Shown in pieces: positions 25,998 to 35,164 of a DNA stretch of 64,000 nt. Both the position numbers and the translations under genes were made by a program. Location: contig JAGYJX010000008.1 of assembly GCA_018401495.1 (NCBI GenBank), positions 62,001-126,000 on the forward strand, in the 5' to 3' direction. This DNA comes from Rhodospirillaceae bacterium (GTDB lineage Bacteria; Pseudomonadota; Alphaproteobacteria; Thalassobaculales; Thalassobaculaceae). Numbering within the stretch: position 1 is the stretch's first letter; each line of letters begins with the position of its first letter. The notes under the pieces were generated by a model that had not been told where the DNA came from, ran no database searches, and was given only the letters and a program-made list of their open reading frames with translations.

Positions 25998-26771
25998 TCA
26001 GTGGGAGCGGGTGCGGGCGTAGGCCCCGATCGGCACGGCCCCATCCGGGATTGCCGTGTCCGGGAGTGACCCTTCGGCGCACCAGCCGTCGCGGGCGAGC
26101 AGCGAGCGCGGCGCCCCGTCCGGCCCGTCGACCACGTCCAGGGCGCCTTCGGACCGCCCTGGCACCATCATCAGGGTGACGTCGTCGCCGGAGGGATCGG
26201 GGTCCTGGCAGGCCACACCGACGCCGGCGACGGCGCCGGACAGCGGGTCCCCGAAAAGCGGAAGCCGCGCAACGATGCGCGGCTTCGGCAGTGGTCCCTC
26301 GAGCAGCAGCGGCCACCAACGCCACGCCGTCAGCTCCGGCGCCGGCAGCACGGCGAGGGTCGCCCGACCCTCGGCGACGGCGGCCAGCGCCGCGGCCGGT
26401 TCGGTGACGCACACCACCCGGGTCGACACGCCGCCGCGGTCGTGGGCCAGATCGACCAGCGCCTCGGCCCCGGACGGCGCCCACACCACGGTGACCGGCT
26501 CGACCTGGCGCGCCAGATTGGCCGCCAGGATCTCGCGCCACACCCGCTCGATCACCGCCACCGGCAGATCGCCATCCGCAGCCTGCCCGGCGAGCCGGCG
26601 CAGGATCGCGGCTTCGCGGCCCGGTCGCAGGAACGGACCGGCGGAGTCGCCCTTGGCGGCGGCCACGCGCCGTCCTATCGCCACCCGTCGCTGCAGCAGC
26701 GCCAGCAGGGTGTCGTCGATCTCGTCGATCTCGGCGCGCAGCTGCGCGAGCGAGGGGGACGCGTCGGCCAT
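25998..26771 (-). CDS. Chorismate mutase (AroQ class) with C-terminal extension
   Basis: The protein of about 257 residues converts chorismate to prephenate. The N-terminal AroQ helical domain is clear: LAQLRAEIDEIDDTLLALLQ, RRVAIGRRVAAAKGD and REAAILRRLAG. The remaining 160 residues (from about VTVVWAPSGAEALVDLAHD) do not show the prephenate dehydratase catalytic TRF motif. This matches the alphaproteobacterial form in which a degenerate periplasmic-binding-like region follows the mutase. The start is set at the ATG at 26771; a GTG at 26810 is possible. It heads the operon with hisC (29 bases downstream) and tyrA. Confidence 0.88.
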   Translation of the reverse strand: MADASPSLAQLRAEIDEIDDTLLALLQRRVAIGRRVAAAKGDSAGPFLRPGREAAILRRLAGQAADGDLPVAVIERVWREILAANLARQVEPVTVVWAPSGAEALVDLAHDRGGVSTRVVCVTEPAAALAAVAEGRATLAVLPAPELTAWRWWPLLLEGPLPKPRIVARLPLFGDPLSGAVAGVGVACQDPDPSGDDVTLMMVPGRSEGALDVVDGPDGAPRSLLARDGWCAEGSLPDTAIPDGAVPIGAYARTRSH

Positions 26772-26909
26772 GGTGATGCGGTCGTCTCGTGTGGGAAGGG
26801 ACCAGGACACTTATCGGGAGCCGCGGCGGAAGGCAAGGATGACCGTGCCGCGGTTGACACCGGGCGGACGCCATAGGAGAGGGTGGCTCGGGAAACCCTG
26901 GAACCATTC

Positions 26910-28033
26910 ATGACTGAGACCACCGGCATCGACGGCTACGGGCGTCCTCGTTCCCTCGGGGAAAGCCCCTACGCGATGGCGCGCGGCCTGGCGGGCTTGC
27001 CGCTCGGGCGGGCCGTCGCCAGTCTGCGCGGCGCCCTCGCGCTGGCGCCCGGCGACCCCGACCTGAACGCGCTGCGACTGTGGCTGGCGCTGCGCCGGCA
27101 TCGCGCCGGGGCGGCGACGTTGCGCGCGGTCAACCGACTGCTCGCCGTGACCCCGCTCCTGGATCGCCCGCTGGACGCCGAGGGCGCGTTCGCGGCCTGC
27201 GTCGCGACCCGGAGCGCGGCGCTCGGCGAGCGCGACCCGGCGCTGTTCTTCGGCCTTGCCACGCTCTCGCACGCCTGCGGGCTGATCGCGTTCTGGCGGC
27301 GCTTCGGCCAGCCGGTCACGGTCGAGCATCAGGGCGACCGCTACGCGCTGCAGGTTGGGGACCGACGCGTGGTGTTCGACGTGAAAGGCCCCGAACTCGG
27401 TCTGCACTTCGACTTCTTCTTCGTCCACGAGCCGGGGATGTGGCGACTGGCTCGCCGAGCTGACGCCGGCCGACGTGCTGCTCGACGTCGGGGCCAATGT
27501 CGGGACGTACAGCGTGGCGGCGGCCGGGTTGAGCGGCTGCACGGTGGTCGGGCTCGAGCCGTTCCCGGTCAACCTGCGCGCCGCGATCGCCAACGTGGCG
27601 GCGAACGGGCTGGCCGACCGCGTGAGTTCTTCCCGTCGCAGCCGCCGCCAACAGCGGGCAGGGCCGCCTCAGCCACTCGTCGGCGGTGCCGGGGGTGGCT
27701 GCCCAGTCGTTCCGCGCCGACGGCGAGGCGGCGCCCACCGGCACGGCGGAGATCGAGGTCGCGGGGGCGGCGATCGACGACCTGGTGGCCGGCGGCACGA
27801 TCCCGTTTCCGACCCGGATCAAGATCGACGTCGACGGCGGCGAGGACGCGGTCGTCGCCGGCATGCAGCGGACCCTGGCCGATCCCCGGTTGCACAGTGT
27901 GCGGATGGAGGTGCGCTGGTGGGAGCCGGGCAAGCGCGCGGTGGTCGAGGCCGTCACCCGCCATGGCTTCCGGCCGGCGGTGGCCGATGATCGCAAGAAC
28001 CTGCTGTTCCGCCGCCCCGGGGCCACGGGTTGA
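26910..28033 (+). CDS. FkbM-family methyltransferase with extra N-terminal region; frame broken
   Basis: The conserved product spans about 374 codons. An N-terminal segment of about 170 residues (PLGRAVASLRGALALAPGD and following helices) precedes a class I SAM methyltransferase. The SAM motif is LLDVGANVGTYSVAAAGLSG, the acidic loop is VVGLEPFPVNLRAAIANVAA, and the FkbM signature is IKIDVDGGEDAVVAGMQRTL. The frame shifts near 27443 and again near 27630; each time the conserved protein resumes in another frame. The ATG at 26910 is used; a GTG at 26883 in the same frame also exists. The stop lies 4 bases before the TIGR04372 gene, so both probably act on one surface glycan. It is divergent from chorismate mutase. 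Confidence 0.82.
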
Positions 28034-28037
28034 CGGC

Positions 28038-29627
28038 ATGAACGGCACGGCCGGGGAACCGCTGTCGGACGACGCCGGCCGCTCGGCGGTGCGCCGCCTG
28101 CTCGATCATCCGGCCGATCCGGGGGCGTTCGCCGCCCGGATCCGGACGCTGCGACAGGGTCGCGACATCCTGGCTTGGGCGAGGCGGTATTGCTGCGTCA
28201 GCGACGAGCTTGACGCGCTGGCGCTGCGCCGGATCCTGGAGGCCAGCGACGCGCTGACGGTCGACGATCTGGCCGGCTGGGCGAACTCCTCCAGCCACGA
28301 CCGACGCTATCCCTGGGCGATCGTCACCGCGGCCCTGCTGGCCCGACGCCCGGGCCTGCTGGCGAAGCTGACGCGCAACCCGCTCAGGTTCGCGGATATG
28401 GGTGACCATTTCTCCCGTCTGGTCTGCGCGGTCTCGCCGCGGCCGGTCGCGACGTCGGTTCCGCAGAGCGTCGTCATCGCCCACATGCAGCTGGTGACCG
28501 CCTCGGTGCTCCTGGAGGCAGGGCACGTCCCGGAGTACGAGGCGCTGTCGGCGCGGCACTCGGCTTTCAACCGTCGCACACGTCGGCTGGCCTCGGTCGA
28601 CGGGTATCGCGCCCTCGACCGGACCTGGGGCTCGGCGATCGGCCATGTGGTGATCCTGGCGCATCTGCTGGCCGCCCAGAAGCTCGGGCTGGTCGCCGAT
28701 CGCTGGTCGTGCCTGAAGAAGGACACGGTGCCCAACGCGTATCTGTTCAACCTGATGTCGCGGGCCGCCGGCAACCTCAAATTCACCCAGCAGGACGGGC
28801 TGTTCTTCGAGGCCCACGCAAGCGGGCTGAGCGAGGTCGCGGACGGGCGAGCGCTGGATTGGTTCGAGTTGTGCGGCCTCGTGGCCGGCGCCGTCGACCC
28901 GGCGCGCGGGGCGCTGCTGTCGATACCGTCGGAGGATCGGCCGGCGCTGGCGGAGTTCCTGGCCGCCGTCGGTCATCCCGGCGGTGGCCGGTACGTGACC
29001 GTGCATTGCCGCGAGGACGGCTTCAAGCGGCCGGGGCGTCATCGTGCCCGCAACGCCCGCATCCAGAATTACCTGCCGGCGCTCGCCGCGCTGGTGGACC
29101 GGGGCTACACGGTGGTTCGGCTCGGGGACCCGTCAATGAGCCGACTGCCGGAGCGTCGCGGTTTCGTCGACTACGCGCATTCGCCGCTGAAGTCGCCGCA
29201 ACTCGACGTCCTGCTGGTCGCCGAAGCCGACTTCCACATCGGGACCAGCTCGGGCCTGTCGGTCGTGCCGCTGCTGTTCGGGACGCCGTGCCTGTTCCTC
29301 GACTGGTACCCGACGACGCTGCTTCCGTGGGGTCCGCGAACCTGGACGGTGCTCAAGACCCTCGCGGACACGGTGACCGGCGAGCGGGTCGCCGACCCCG
29401 AGGTGATCCGGCGCGCCGGAAAGGTGCCCGATACCGACGTGCTGGCGGAACTCGGGTACAGCCTGCTCGACCAGTCGCCCGCGGAAATCGCCGCCGCTGT
29501 CCCGGCCTACCTCGACTACCTGGGTCGCGACGCCGGGGTGCCGACGGGGGCCCCGGCGGTGACGGCGCCGGTGTTCCGGTTCGACGCCGATGGCCGCCTG
29601 GTGCGGCTTGCACCGCGTCGAGGCTGA
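28038..29627 (+). CDS. TIGR04372-type putative glycosyltransferase
   Basis: The 529-residue protein has an N-terminal helical part (residues 1-290) and a C-terminal GT-B-like part. The recognisable block is YVTVHCREDGFKRPGRHRAR, then RNARIQNYLPALAALVDRG, TVVRLGDPSM, the DYAHSPLKSPQLDVLLVAEA strand, and the acceptor loop FHIGTSSGLSVVPLLFGTP. These are hallmarks of the TIGR04372 family, found in surface polysaccharide clusters. The donor and acceptor sugars are unknown. It starts 4 bases after an FkbM methyltransferase, suggesting sugar transfer and O-methylation of the same glycan. A perfect hairpin terminator follows the stop. Confidence 0.8.
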   Translation: MNGTAGEPLSDDAGRSAVRRLLDHPADPGAFAARIRTLRQGRDILAWARRYCCVSDELDALALRRILEASDALTVDDLAGWANSSSHDRRYPWAIVTAALLARRPGLLAKLTRNPLRFADMGDHFSRLVCAVSPRPVATSVPQSVVIAHMQLVTASVLLEAGHVPEYEALSARHSAFNRRTRRLASVDGYRALDRTWGSAIGHVVILAHLLAAQKLGLVADRWSCLKKDTVPNAYLFNLMSRAAGNLKFTQQDGLFFEAHASGLSEVADGRALDWFELCGLVAGAVDPARGALLSIPSEDRPALAEFLAAVGHPGGGRYVTVHCREDGFKRPGRHRARNARIQNYLPALAALVDRGYTVVRLGDPSMSRLPERRGFVDYAHSPLKSPQLDVLLVAEADFHIGTSSGLSVVPLLFGTPCLFLDWYPTTLLPWGPRTWTVLKTLADTVTGERVADPEVIRRAGKVPDTDVLAELGYSLLDQSPAEIAAAVPAYLDYLGRDAGVPTGAPAVTAPVFRFDADGRLVRLAPRRG

Positions 29628-29633
29628 GCGGGG

Positions 29634-29663
29634 CCCGGGAAGCCCGGAATCGGGCTTCCCGGG
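29634..29663. terminator. Bidirectional terminator hairpin
   Basis: A perfect 13-bp stem (CCCGGGAAGCCCG at 29634-29646 paired with 29651-29663) closes a GAAT tetraloop. It is 7 bases past the stop of the glycosyltransferase gene and 10 bases before the end of the converging DapA-family gene, so it can end both transcripts. Confidence 0.8.
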
Positions 29664-29672
29664 GAGTCGTCG

Positions 29673-30586
29673 TCAGGCGAGGCCGGGCATCGAGAAGCCG
29701 AAGGCCTCGAGGTCGCGGCCGAGCGCGTCGGCCGTGGCGTCGTCGAGTTCGACCAGCGGCGGCCGCAGGCGGCGCCAGTCGGGGTCGCCGGCGAAGTGGG
29801 CGATGGTGGCCTTCAGGGCCGGGATCATGACGTATTTGCCGACCCGGTTGCGCAGCGCGGTGCAGGCCGCCTGGCGCTCCTCGGCGTCCGGCTCCTGCCA
29901 GCGCCGGTACAGCTCGACGATGGCCGGTGCGTTGACGTTGCAGGTCGCCGAGATGCAGCCCATGCCGCCGTTGCGCAGGGTTTCCAGCAGCACCGTCTCG
30001 TTGCCGGCGAACACCCCCAGCCCGGGAAGCGGTCCAGCATCGCCTTGGTGTTGCTCCAGTCGCCGGAGCTGTCCTTGATGCCGGCGACGATGCCCGGGAA
30101 ATCGCCGATCAGCCGCTCGATCAGGTCGAGGCTGAACCCGACCTGGGCGACCGGCGGGATGTGGTAGAGGTAGACCCGCAGCCGGTCGTCGCCGACCCGG
30201 TTGATCACCTCGGCGATCGAGCGGTAGATGCCCTCGTCGCTCACCCCCTTGTAGTAGAACGGCGGCAGCATCAGCACGCCGCCGCAGCCGCGCTCGGTCA
30301 TGTGCCGGGACAGCTTCACGGTGTCCGGCAGCGCGCAGGCGCCGGTGCCCGGCATCATCCGGGCCGGGTCGACGCCGGCCTCGACCAGCCGGTCGACGAT
30401 GTCGATCTTCTCCTCGACCGACAGCGAGTTGCCTTCGCTGTTGGTGCCGAAGATCGCCAGCCCGCAATCGTGCGACAGCAGCCACTTGCAGTGCCGGGTC
30501 AGCCGGTCGACGTCCGGCCGCAGGTCGGCGTCGAACGGCGTCACCACCGGCGAGAGTACGCCACGCATCGGCGCCTGGTCGGTCAT
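29673..30586 (-). CDS. DapA/N-acetylneuraminate lyase family aldolase; frame broken
   Basis: The conserved product has about 304 residues and a TIM-barrel class I aldolase fold. Visible elements are GVLSPVVTPFDADLRPDVDR, the substrate-binding FGTNSEGNSLS, the catalytic Tyr in VYLYHIPPVAQVGFS, and the Schiff-base Lys in VAGIKDSSGDWSNTKAM. The family includes 4-hydroxy-tetrahydrodipicolinate synthase and aldolases for sugar acids. The nearby enolase-superfamily enzyme favours a catabolic aldolase, but this is inference. AAGGAG precedes the ATG. The frame shifts near 30017; the other frame continues as VFAGNETVLLETLRNGGMG and ends at 29673. Confidence 0.87.
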
Positions 30587-30632
30587 TCCATGTCTCCTTG
30601 GATCGGGTTGTATCCGGCGCCGCCGGGGTTGT

Positions 30633-30917
30633 TCAGACGATCAGGTTGCCGGTCGCCAGGACCCGGTGCTTCAGCAGCGGTCCGGCGAACTTCGAGAACT
30701 CGGCCATGAAGTCGGCGGCCTTGTGGGCGTCGAAGGCGGCCGCGTCCTTGTAGACCTCCCAGAGGTGGAAGGAGGCCGGGTTGTCGTGGTCGCGGCTGAC
30801 CGAGAAGCCGAGGCAGCCGTCCTGGGTCAGGCTGTTCCGGGCGTGCTGCTTGATGCGCTCGGCGAAGGTGTCGGCGTCCTTCGGGTCGACCACAAGGTTC
30901 ACGGCGACGATGTACAC
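30633..30917 (-). CDS. Antibiotic biosynthesis monooxygenase (ABM) domain protein
   Basis: The 94-residue protein is a single ferredoxin-like ABM domain. Typical motifs are VAVNLVVDPKDADTFAERI, DGCLGFSVSRDHDNPASFHL, and WEVYKDAAAFDAHKA. Members are cofactor-free monooxygenases, haem-degrading enzymes or LsrG-like isomerases; the haem-binding pattern is not obvious. The start is a GTG at 30917 with GGGAGG 8 bases upstream. It lies 46 bases before the DapA-family gene and 45 bases after the methyltransferase gene on the same strand, so the three may share a transcript. The name refers to the fold and does not imply antibiotic production. Confidence 0.87.
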   Translation of the reverse strand: MYIVAVNLVVDPKDADTFAERIKQHARNSLTQDGCLGFSVSRDHDNPASFHLWEVYKDAAAFDAHKAADFMAEFSKFAGPLLKHRVLATGNLIV

Positions 30918-30962
30918 GGTGCTGTCCTCCCTGGTTCTGGTTCCGGTCTGTATGGCCTGCGG

Positions 30963-31720
30963 TCAGTCGGCGGCGGTCGCGGCGGGCCGGCGCCGGCAAG
31001 GCGGGCCGGCCGACCGGCAGCAGCGCCCGGGCACGGGCCAGAACCCGCTTGCGGTCGCGACGGACGGCGTAGACCTCCTTCTGCGCCTCGATCATGACGA
31101 CGCCGGCGAAGGTGGTAAACCACCGGTCGCCGACCTGTTCAAGCGCCGGCGCGGAACGGATGACCAGCCCCGAGGTGTAGGGCGGTGCGTACAGCGCGTG
31201 CACGGTCCGGGTCGGCGTGAACCGGCTGTCGCGCAGCACCCGGGAGAGCTGCGAGACGGTGTAGGGCTGGCCGTGGCCGAACGGGGTGTGGTCGAAGCGG
31301 GCCCACAGCCCGCGCCGGTTCGGCGCCACCGCCAGCAGGCGGCCGTTGCCGGCCAGCACCCGCCAGGCCTCGGCCATCATGGCGGCGCGCTGCTCGGTGT
31401 TCTCGAGCGCGTGCACCAGCAGGATGCGGTCGATCGACGCGTCTTCCAGCGGCAGTTCCGCCTCGTCGACCAGCACCGAGGCGTTCGGCCCTTCCGGCGG
31501 CCAGTGCAGCACGCCCTGCTGGGCCGGCATCGCCGCGATCACGCGCGTCGGCCTCGCCCCGGTACAGCCGGAGGTAGGGCACCGCGTAGCCGAGCCCGAG
31601 CAGCGACTGGCCGCGCAGGTTCGGCCACAGCTCGCGCACCCGCCGGCGCAGCATGCGCCGGGCCAGCAGGCCGAGATGGCCGTCGTAGAAGTCGCGAAGC
31701 TCGACCGCGTCCAGGAACAT
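30963..31720 (-). CDS. Class I SAM-dependent methyltransferase; frame broken
   Basis: The conserved product spans about 252 codons. It starts MFLDAVELRDFYDGHLGLLA, with the SAM motif SLLGLGYAVPYLRLYRG, the following acidic region SVLVDEAELPLEDASIDRIL, and LVHALENTEQRAAMMAEAWR with VLAGNGRLLAVAPNRRGLW. It has the Methyltransf_11 type pattern. The frame shifts near 31548, and a second shift near 30990 would give a stop at 30963; without it the frame would run through the ABM gene. Close relatives are commonly found next to gloB in alphaproteobacteria, and gloB is 1.5 kb away. The methyl acceptor is unknown. Confidence 0.8.
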
Positions 31721-31785
31721 GGCGGCGAGGGTAACCGCCAGCACGCCCGGCGCAAAGCCGCCGTAACCGGGCTCCGCGCGGTCGG

Positions 31786-31917
31786 GTGGCTCCCGGCTCG
31801 CGCTGCGCTTGGCCGGGATGACGACAGGGTGGGGGAGGCGCTCGATCTTTGCATCCTCCTCCCCGTCGTCGTCATCCCGGACCGGACCGCCTCCGGCGGG
31901 ACGGATCCGGGACCCAC
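31786..31917. repeat. Intergenic palindromic repeat, third locus
   Basis: This is the best-preserved copy of the element. The left unit at 31792-31841 matches the 4.3 kb copies almost exactly for 50 bases. The right unit at 31868-31917 carries GTCGTCATCCCGG and ends CCGGGACCCAC. The inner ends (CCGGGATGACGAC and GTCGTCATCCCGG) are exact reverse complements, so a nested hairpin can form. It lies between two genes of the same strand, which shows that the element is not restricted to convergent 3' ends. The 236-base gap has no gene. Confidence 0.8.
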
Positions 31918-31956
31918 GGAGCGACGGGCGTCTGTCCGGACGGCCTTCTCCCGGCT

Positions 31957-33051
31957 CTACCCGACCCGGTACTCCTTGATCACGTCCGGATCCGGGTCGA
32001 GGCCGAGACCCGGCCCGTCCGGCACCCGGAAGGCGCCGCCGACCGGGTTGATCCAGTCGCCGTACAGGCTGGCCTCGGGGGTGATGTAGAAGCGCTCCAC
32101 CAGGCCCGGGTTCGGCGATGCCGCCGCCATCTGCAGGGTGGCGAGGAAGCCGGGGCCGAAATACGGCGAGTGCGGCATGACCTGGATGCCCGCCGCCTCG
32201 GCGAGGGTCGCGACCTTGCGGAATTCGGTGATGCCGCCGACCTTGGTGACGCTCGGCTGGGCGTAGTCGATGGCGCCGGCGTCGATCGCCTGGGCGAACT
32301 GGTAGGCGGTGCACCAGTTCTCGCCGGCGGCGATCGGCACGCCGGTCTCGCCGCGGATCCGGGCGAGCGACGCGAAGTCCTCCGGCGGGAACACCGGCTC
32401 CTCCAGCCAGTGCAGGTCGAACTGGTCGAGCGCCATCGCCATTCGCTTGGCCTGCTCGGGCGTCCAGGGGCAATTGACGTCGACCATGATCGGCACGTCG
32501 TCGCCGGCGGCCTCGCGCGCCGCCCCGACTTCCGGTTCGGCGATCTCGTGCAGCTTGATGTGGCGGTAGCCTTCGTCCAGCGAGCGCCTGACGTCGGCCG
32601 TCACCAGCTCGCGGTCGCGCAGGAAGAACAGCGAGGAGTAGGCCGGCAGCGTCCGGTCGGTCGTGCCGCCGAACAGCCGGGCCAGCGGCAGGCCGGCGGC
32701 CTTGCCGGCGATGTCCCAGAGCGCGATGTCCAGCCCCGACACCGCGAACAGGGTGATCCCGTACCGGCCGAACAGGTGGAGCTTCTGCTGCAGCCGGTAG
32801 CTGAGTCCGGCGATGTCGCCGGCGTCCTGGCCGATCACCGCCGGCTTGATCATGTGCTCGACAGCGCCGACCACCGCCTCTCGGCAATGATAGGCGAAGG
32901 CGTCGCCCCAGCCGATGATGCCGGTGTCGGTGGTCACCTTCACCAGGCAGAAATCGAGCGCCGGCCAGCCGCCGCCCGACGCGTCGCGGGACTTGCCGGA
33001 GAAGTCGAACGGCATGCGCAGCGGCACCGCCTCGACGTTCGCGATCTTCAT
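31957..33051 (-). CDS. Mandelate racemase/muconate lactonizing enzyme family protein (enolase superfamily)
   Basis: The 364-residue TIM-barrel enzyme abstracts a proton next to a carboxylate. The catalytic Lys166 lies in GYRHIKLHEIA (a K-x-H pattern where many relatives have K-x-K). The metal ligands are Asp191 (VDVNCPW), Glu217 or Glu218 (LEEPVFPP) and Glu244 (AAGENWCT), with the general base His294 in VMPHSPYFGPG. A dehydratase or racemase acting on a sugar acid is likely. The ATG at 33051 has GAGGAGACGACC upstream; 33171 would add an unsupported leader. A DapA-like aldolase downstream could take the dehydrated product, which is inference. Confidence 0.88.
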   Translation of the reverse strand: MKIANVEAVPLRMPFDFSGKSRDASGGGWPALDFCLVKVTTDTGIIGWGDAFAYHCREAVVGAVEHMIKPAVIGQDAGDIAGLSYRLQQKLHLFGRYGITLFAVSGLDIALWDIAGKAAGLPLARLFGGTTDRTLPAYSSLFFLRDRELVTADVRRSLDEGYRHIKLHEIAEPEVGAAREAAGDDVPIMVDVNCPWTPEQAKRMAMALDQFDLHWLEEPVFPPEDFASLARIRGETGVPIAAGENWCTAYQFAQAIDAGAIDYAQPSVTKVGGITEFRKVATLAEAAGIQVMPHSPYFGPGFLATLQMAAASPNPGLVERFYITPEASLYGDWINPVGGAFRVPDGPGLGLDPDPDVIKEYRVG

Positions 33052-33190
33052 GGTCGTCTCCTCGTGGACGCACTGTTGCCGGTTCGAAGGGGCCGGCGTC
33101 GGTGGCAGGGTCTCGATCTTAATGCTACCGTGCCGGCCTCTGTCGACCCCGGCAGATCCGTCCCGCGCCACGCGACATCAGGAGGCCCCG

Positions 33191-33962
33191 ATGGCAGCCC
33201 TCGAGATCGTGCTCGTCCCGGCCCTGTCGGACAACTACGTCTATCTGCTCCACGACCGGGAGACGGGCGCCACCGCGGTCGTCGACCCCGGCGAGGCGGC
33301 GCCGGTCGAGGCGGCGCTGGCCGAACGCGGCTGGTCGCTGACCCAGATCGTCAACACCCACCACCACCACGACCACACCGGCGGCAACGCCGCGCTGAAG
33401 GCGAAGCACGGCGCCCAGCTGCTCGGCCCGCGGGCCGAGTCGGCGCGCATCGCCGGCATGGACCTGACGCTCGGCGACGGCGACACCGTCGAGATCGCCG
33501 GCCATTCAGCCACGGTGTACGAGACCCCCGGCCACACCAGCGGCCACATCGCGCTCCACATCCCGGATTCCGGCCGCGCTGTTCTGCGGCGACACCCTGT
33601 TCGCGCTCGGCTGCGGGCGGATGTTCGAGGGCACGCCGCCGCAGTTCTGGACGTCGCTGTCGACGCTGCGGGCGCTGCCCGCCGAGACGCGCGTCTATTG
33701 CGGGCACGAGTACACCCAGTCGAACGCCCGCTTCGCGCTGTCGGTCGACGCCGGCAACGCCGCGCTGCGCGCCCGGGCCGCCGAGATCGAGCGGCTGCGC
33801 GCCGCCGGCCAGCCGACCGTGCCGTCGACCCTCGCCGAGGAACTCGGCACCAACCCGTTCCTGCGCGCCGACGATCCGGCCATGGCGGCGGCGGTCGGCA
33901 TGGCCGGCGCCGAGCCGTCGGCGGTGTTCGCCGAGATCCGGCGGCGCAAGGACGCCTTCTGA
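33191..33962 (+). CDS. gloB: Hydroxyacylglutathione hydrolase (glyoxalase II); frame broken
   Basis: The metallo-beta-lactamase-fold enzyme of about 256 residues hydrolyses S-lactoylglutathione in methylglyoxal detoxification. The dinuclear metal motif is VNTHHHHDHTGGN (residues 55-66), followed by the third His in ETPGHTSGHIALH, the bridging Asp in FCGDTLF, and the C-terminal glutathione-binding YCGHEYTQSNARFA. AGGAGG lies 5 bases before the ATG. The frame shifts near 33577, within a CGCGC run, and the protein resumes as LFALGCGRMFEGTPPQFW. It is divergent from the enolase-family gene, with a glutathione transferase 61 bases downstream, fitting shared glutathione chemistry. Confidence 0.92.
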
Positions 33963-34023
33963 AACCGCCCCACCTGAAATCGCACCGCGCCCACGCGGGC
34001 ACGCCACAGGGAGAACCCCACCC

Positions 34024-34635
34024 ATGAAGCTCTACCACTCGCCGGCATCGCCCTACGTTCGCAAGGTCATGGTGATGGCCCAGGAGGCCGGCCTGCTCGA
34101 CCGGATCGAGGTGGCGCCCGTCACCACCACGCCGATGGCGCCCGACGCCGGGGTGGCGGCGGCCAACCCGCTCAAGAAGATCCCGGCGCTGGTGACCGAC
34201 GACGGCATGACCCTGTTCGACTCGCCGGTGATCTGCGAGTACCTCGACAGCCTGAACGCCGGGCGCAAGATGTTCCCGGACGGCAAGGCCCGCTGGGAGG
34301 CGCTGCGCCTGCAGGCCGCCGCCGACGGCATGCTGGATGCCGCCCTGCTGGTGGTCTACGAGAGCCGCTTCCGCGACGAGGGGATGCGCAACCAGGCCTG
34401 GACCGACGCCCAGCTCTCGAAGATCGACGGCGCGCTGGACGCCTTCGAGGCCGGCGCCGACGGCTTCGGCGACCGGGTCGACATCGGCACCATCAGCGTC
34501 GGCTGCGGCCTCGGCTACATCGACTTCCGCCTCGGCCACCGCGACTGGCGCGCCAGCCGTCCCAAGCTGGCCGCCTGGTACGAGCGGTTCTCGGCCCGGC
34601 CGGCGATGGCCGCGACCAAGCCGCCGGCGGCATGA
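34024..34635 (+). CDS. Glutathione S-transferase family protein
   Basis: The 203-residue protein has an N-terminal thioredoxin-like domain (MKLYHSPASPYVRKVMVMAQ, the cis-Pro block ANPLKKIPALVTDDGMTLFD and SPVICEYLD) and a helical C-terminal domain (ISVGCGLGYIDFRLGHRDW). These are standard features of bacterial GSTs that conjugate or reduce glutathione adducts; the first-helix Ser at SPASPYV would activate the thiol. The stop overlaps the next ATG (ATGA at 34632-34635). The position directly after gloB suggests a detoxification group, though the specific substrate is unknown. Confidence 0.9.
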   Translation: MKLYHSPASPYVRKVMVMAQEAGLLDRIEVAPVTTTPMAPDAGVAAANPLKKIPALVTDDGMTLFDSPVICEYLDSLNAGRKMFPDGKARWEALRLQAAADGMLDAALLVVYESRFRDEGMRNQAWTDAQLSKIDGALDAFEAGADGFGDRVDIGTISVGCGLGYIDFRLGHRDWRASRPKLAAWYERFSARPAMAATKPPAA

Positions 34636-35081
34636 GCCGGGAGAAGGTTACCGAACTGGTTGCCGCGCTGGAGCTGGCGCGGCATCCGGAAGGCGGCTGG
34701 TACCGCGAGACGTTCCGCGACCGGCCGCCCGGCGGCGGTCGCGGGGCGTTGACGCAGATCTTCTACCTGTTGCCGGCCGGCGAGGTGTCGGCCTGGCACC
34801 GGGTCATCGACGCCACCGAGGTCTGGCACCACTACGCCGGCGCACCCCTGGTGCTGTCGGTGTCGTCCGACGCCGAGACGGTGGTCGACCACACCCTCGG
34901 GCCGGACGTGGCGGCGGGGCAGATGCCGCACGCCGTGATCCCGCCCGGCTGCTGGCAGGGCGCGCGGTCGCTCGGCGCGTGGACGCTGTGCGGCTGCACG
35001 GTGGCACCGGCGTTCGAGTTCGCCGGCTTCGAGCTGGCGCCGACGGGCTGGCAGCCGGGACGGCGCGACCGTCCGGAATAG
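34632..35081 (+). CDS. Cupin_5 (DUF985, YML079-like) family protein
   Basis: The 149-residue single-domain cupin starts ELVAALELARHPEGGWYRET and continues with LTQIFYLLPAGEVSAWHRV, the barrel strand ATEVWHHYAGAPLVLSV, and the closing VIPPGCWQGARSLGAWTLCG. The family resembles sugar epimerase-like cupins, but no enzyme activity is established. It is translationally coupled to the GST gene through an ATGA overlap. It is the last gene before the long AT-rich non-coding stretch. Confidence 0.88.
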   Translation: MSREKVTELVAALELARHPEGGWYRETFRDRPPGGGRGALTQIFYLLPAGEVSAWHRVIDATEVWHHYAGAPLVLSVSSDAETVVDHTLGPDVAAGQMPHAVIPPGCWQGARSLGAWTLCGCTVAPAFEFAGFELAPTGWQPGRRDRPE

Positions 35082-35164
35082 ACCGTTCTCGGCCGCGGCC
35101 CCGCGTCGCTCGGTGACCCCTTGCCGGTCGGTGCGGCGCGTCGTCGTTCGGGGTCATCCTCGGG

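Noticed and set aside
30633..30917. ABM-domain protein as part of an antibiotic biosynthesis cluster
   Set aside because: The family name is historical; no polyketide or peptide synthase genes are nearby.
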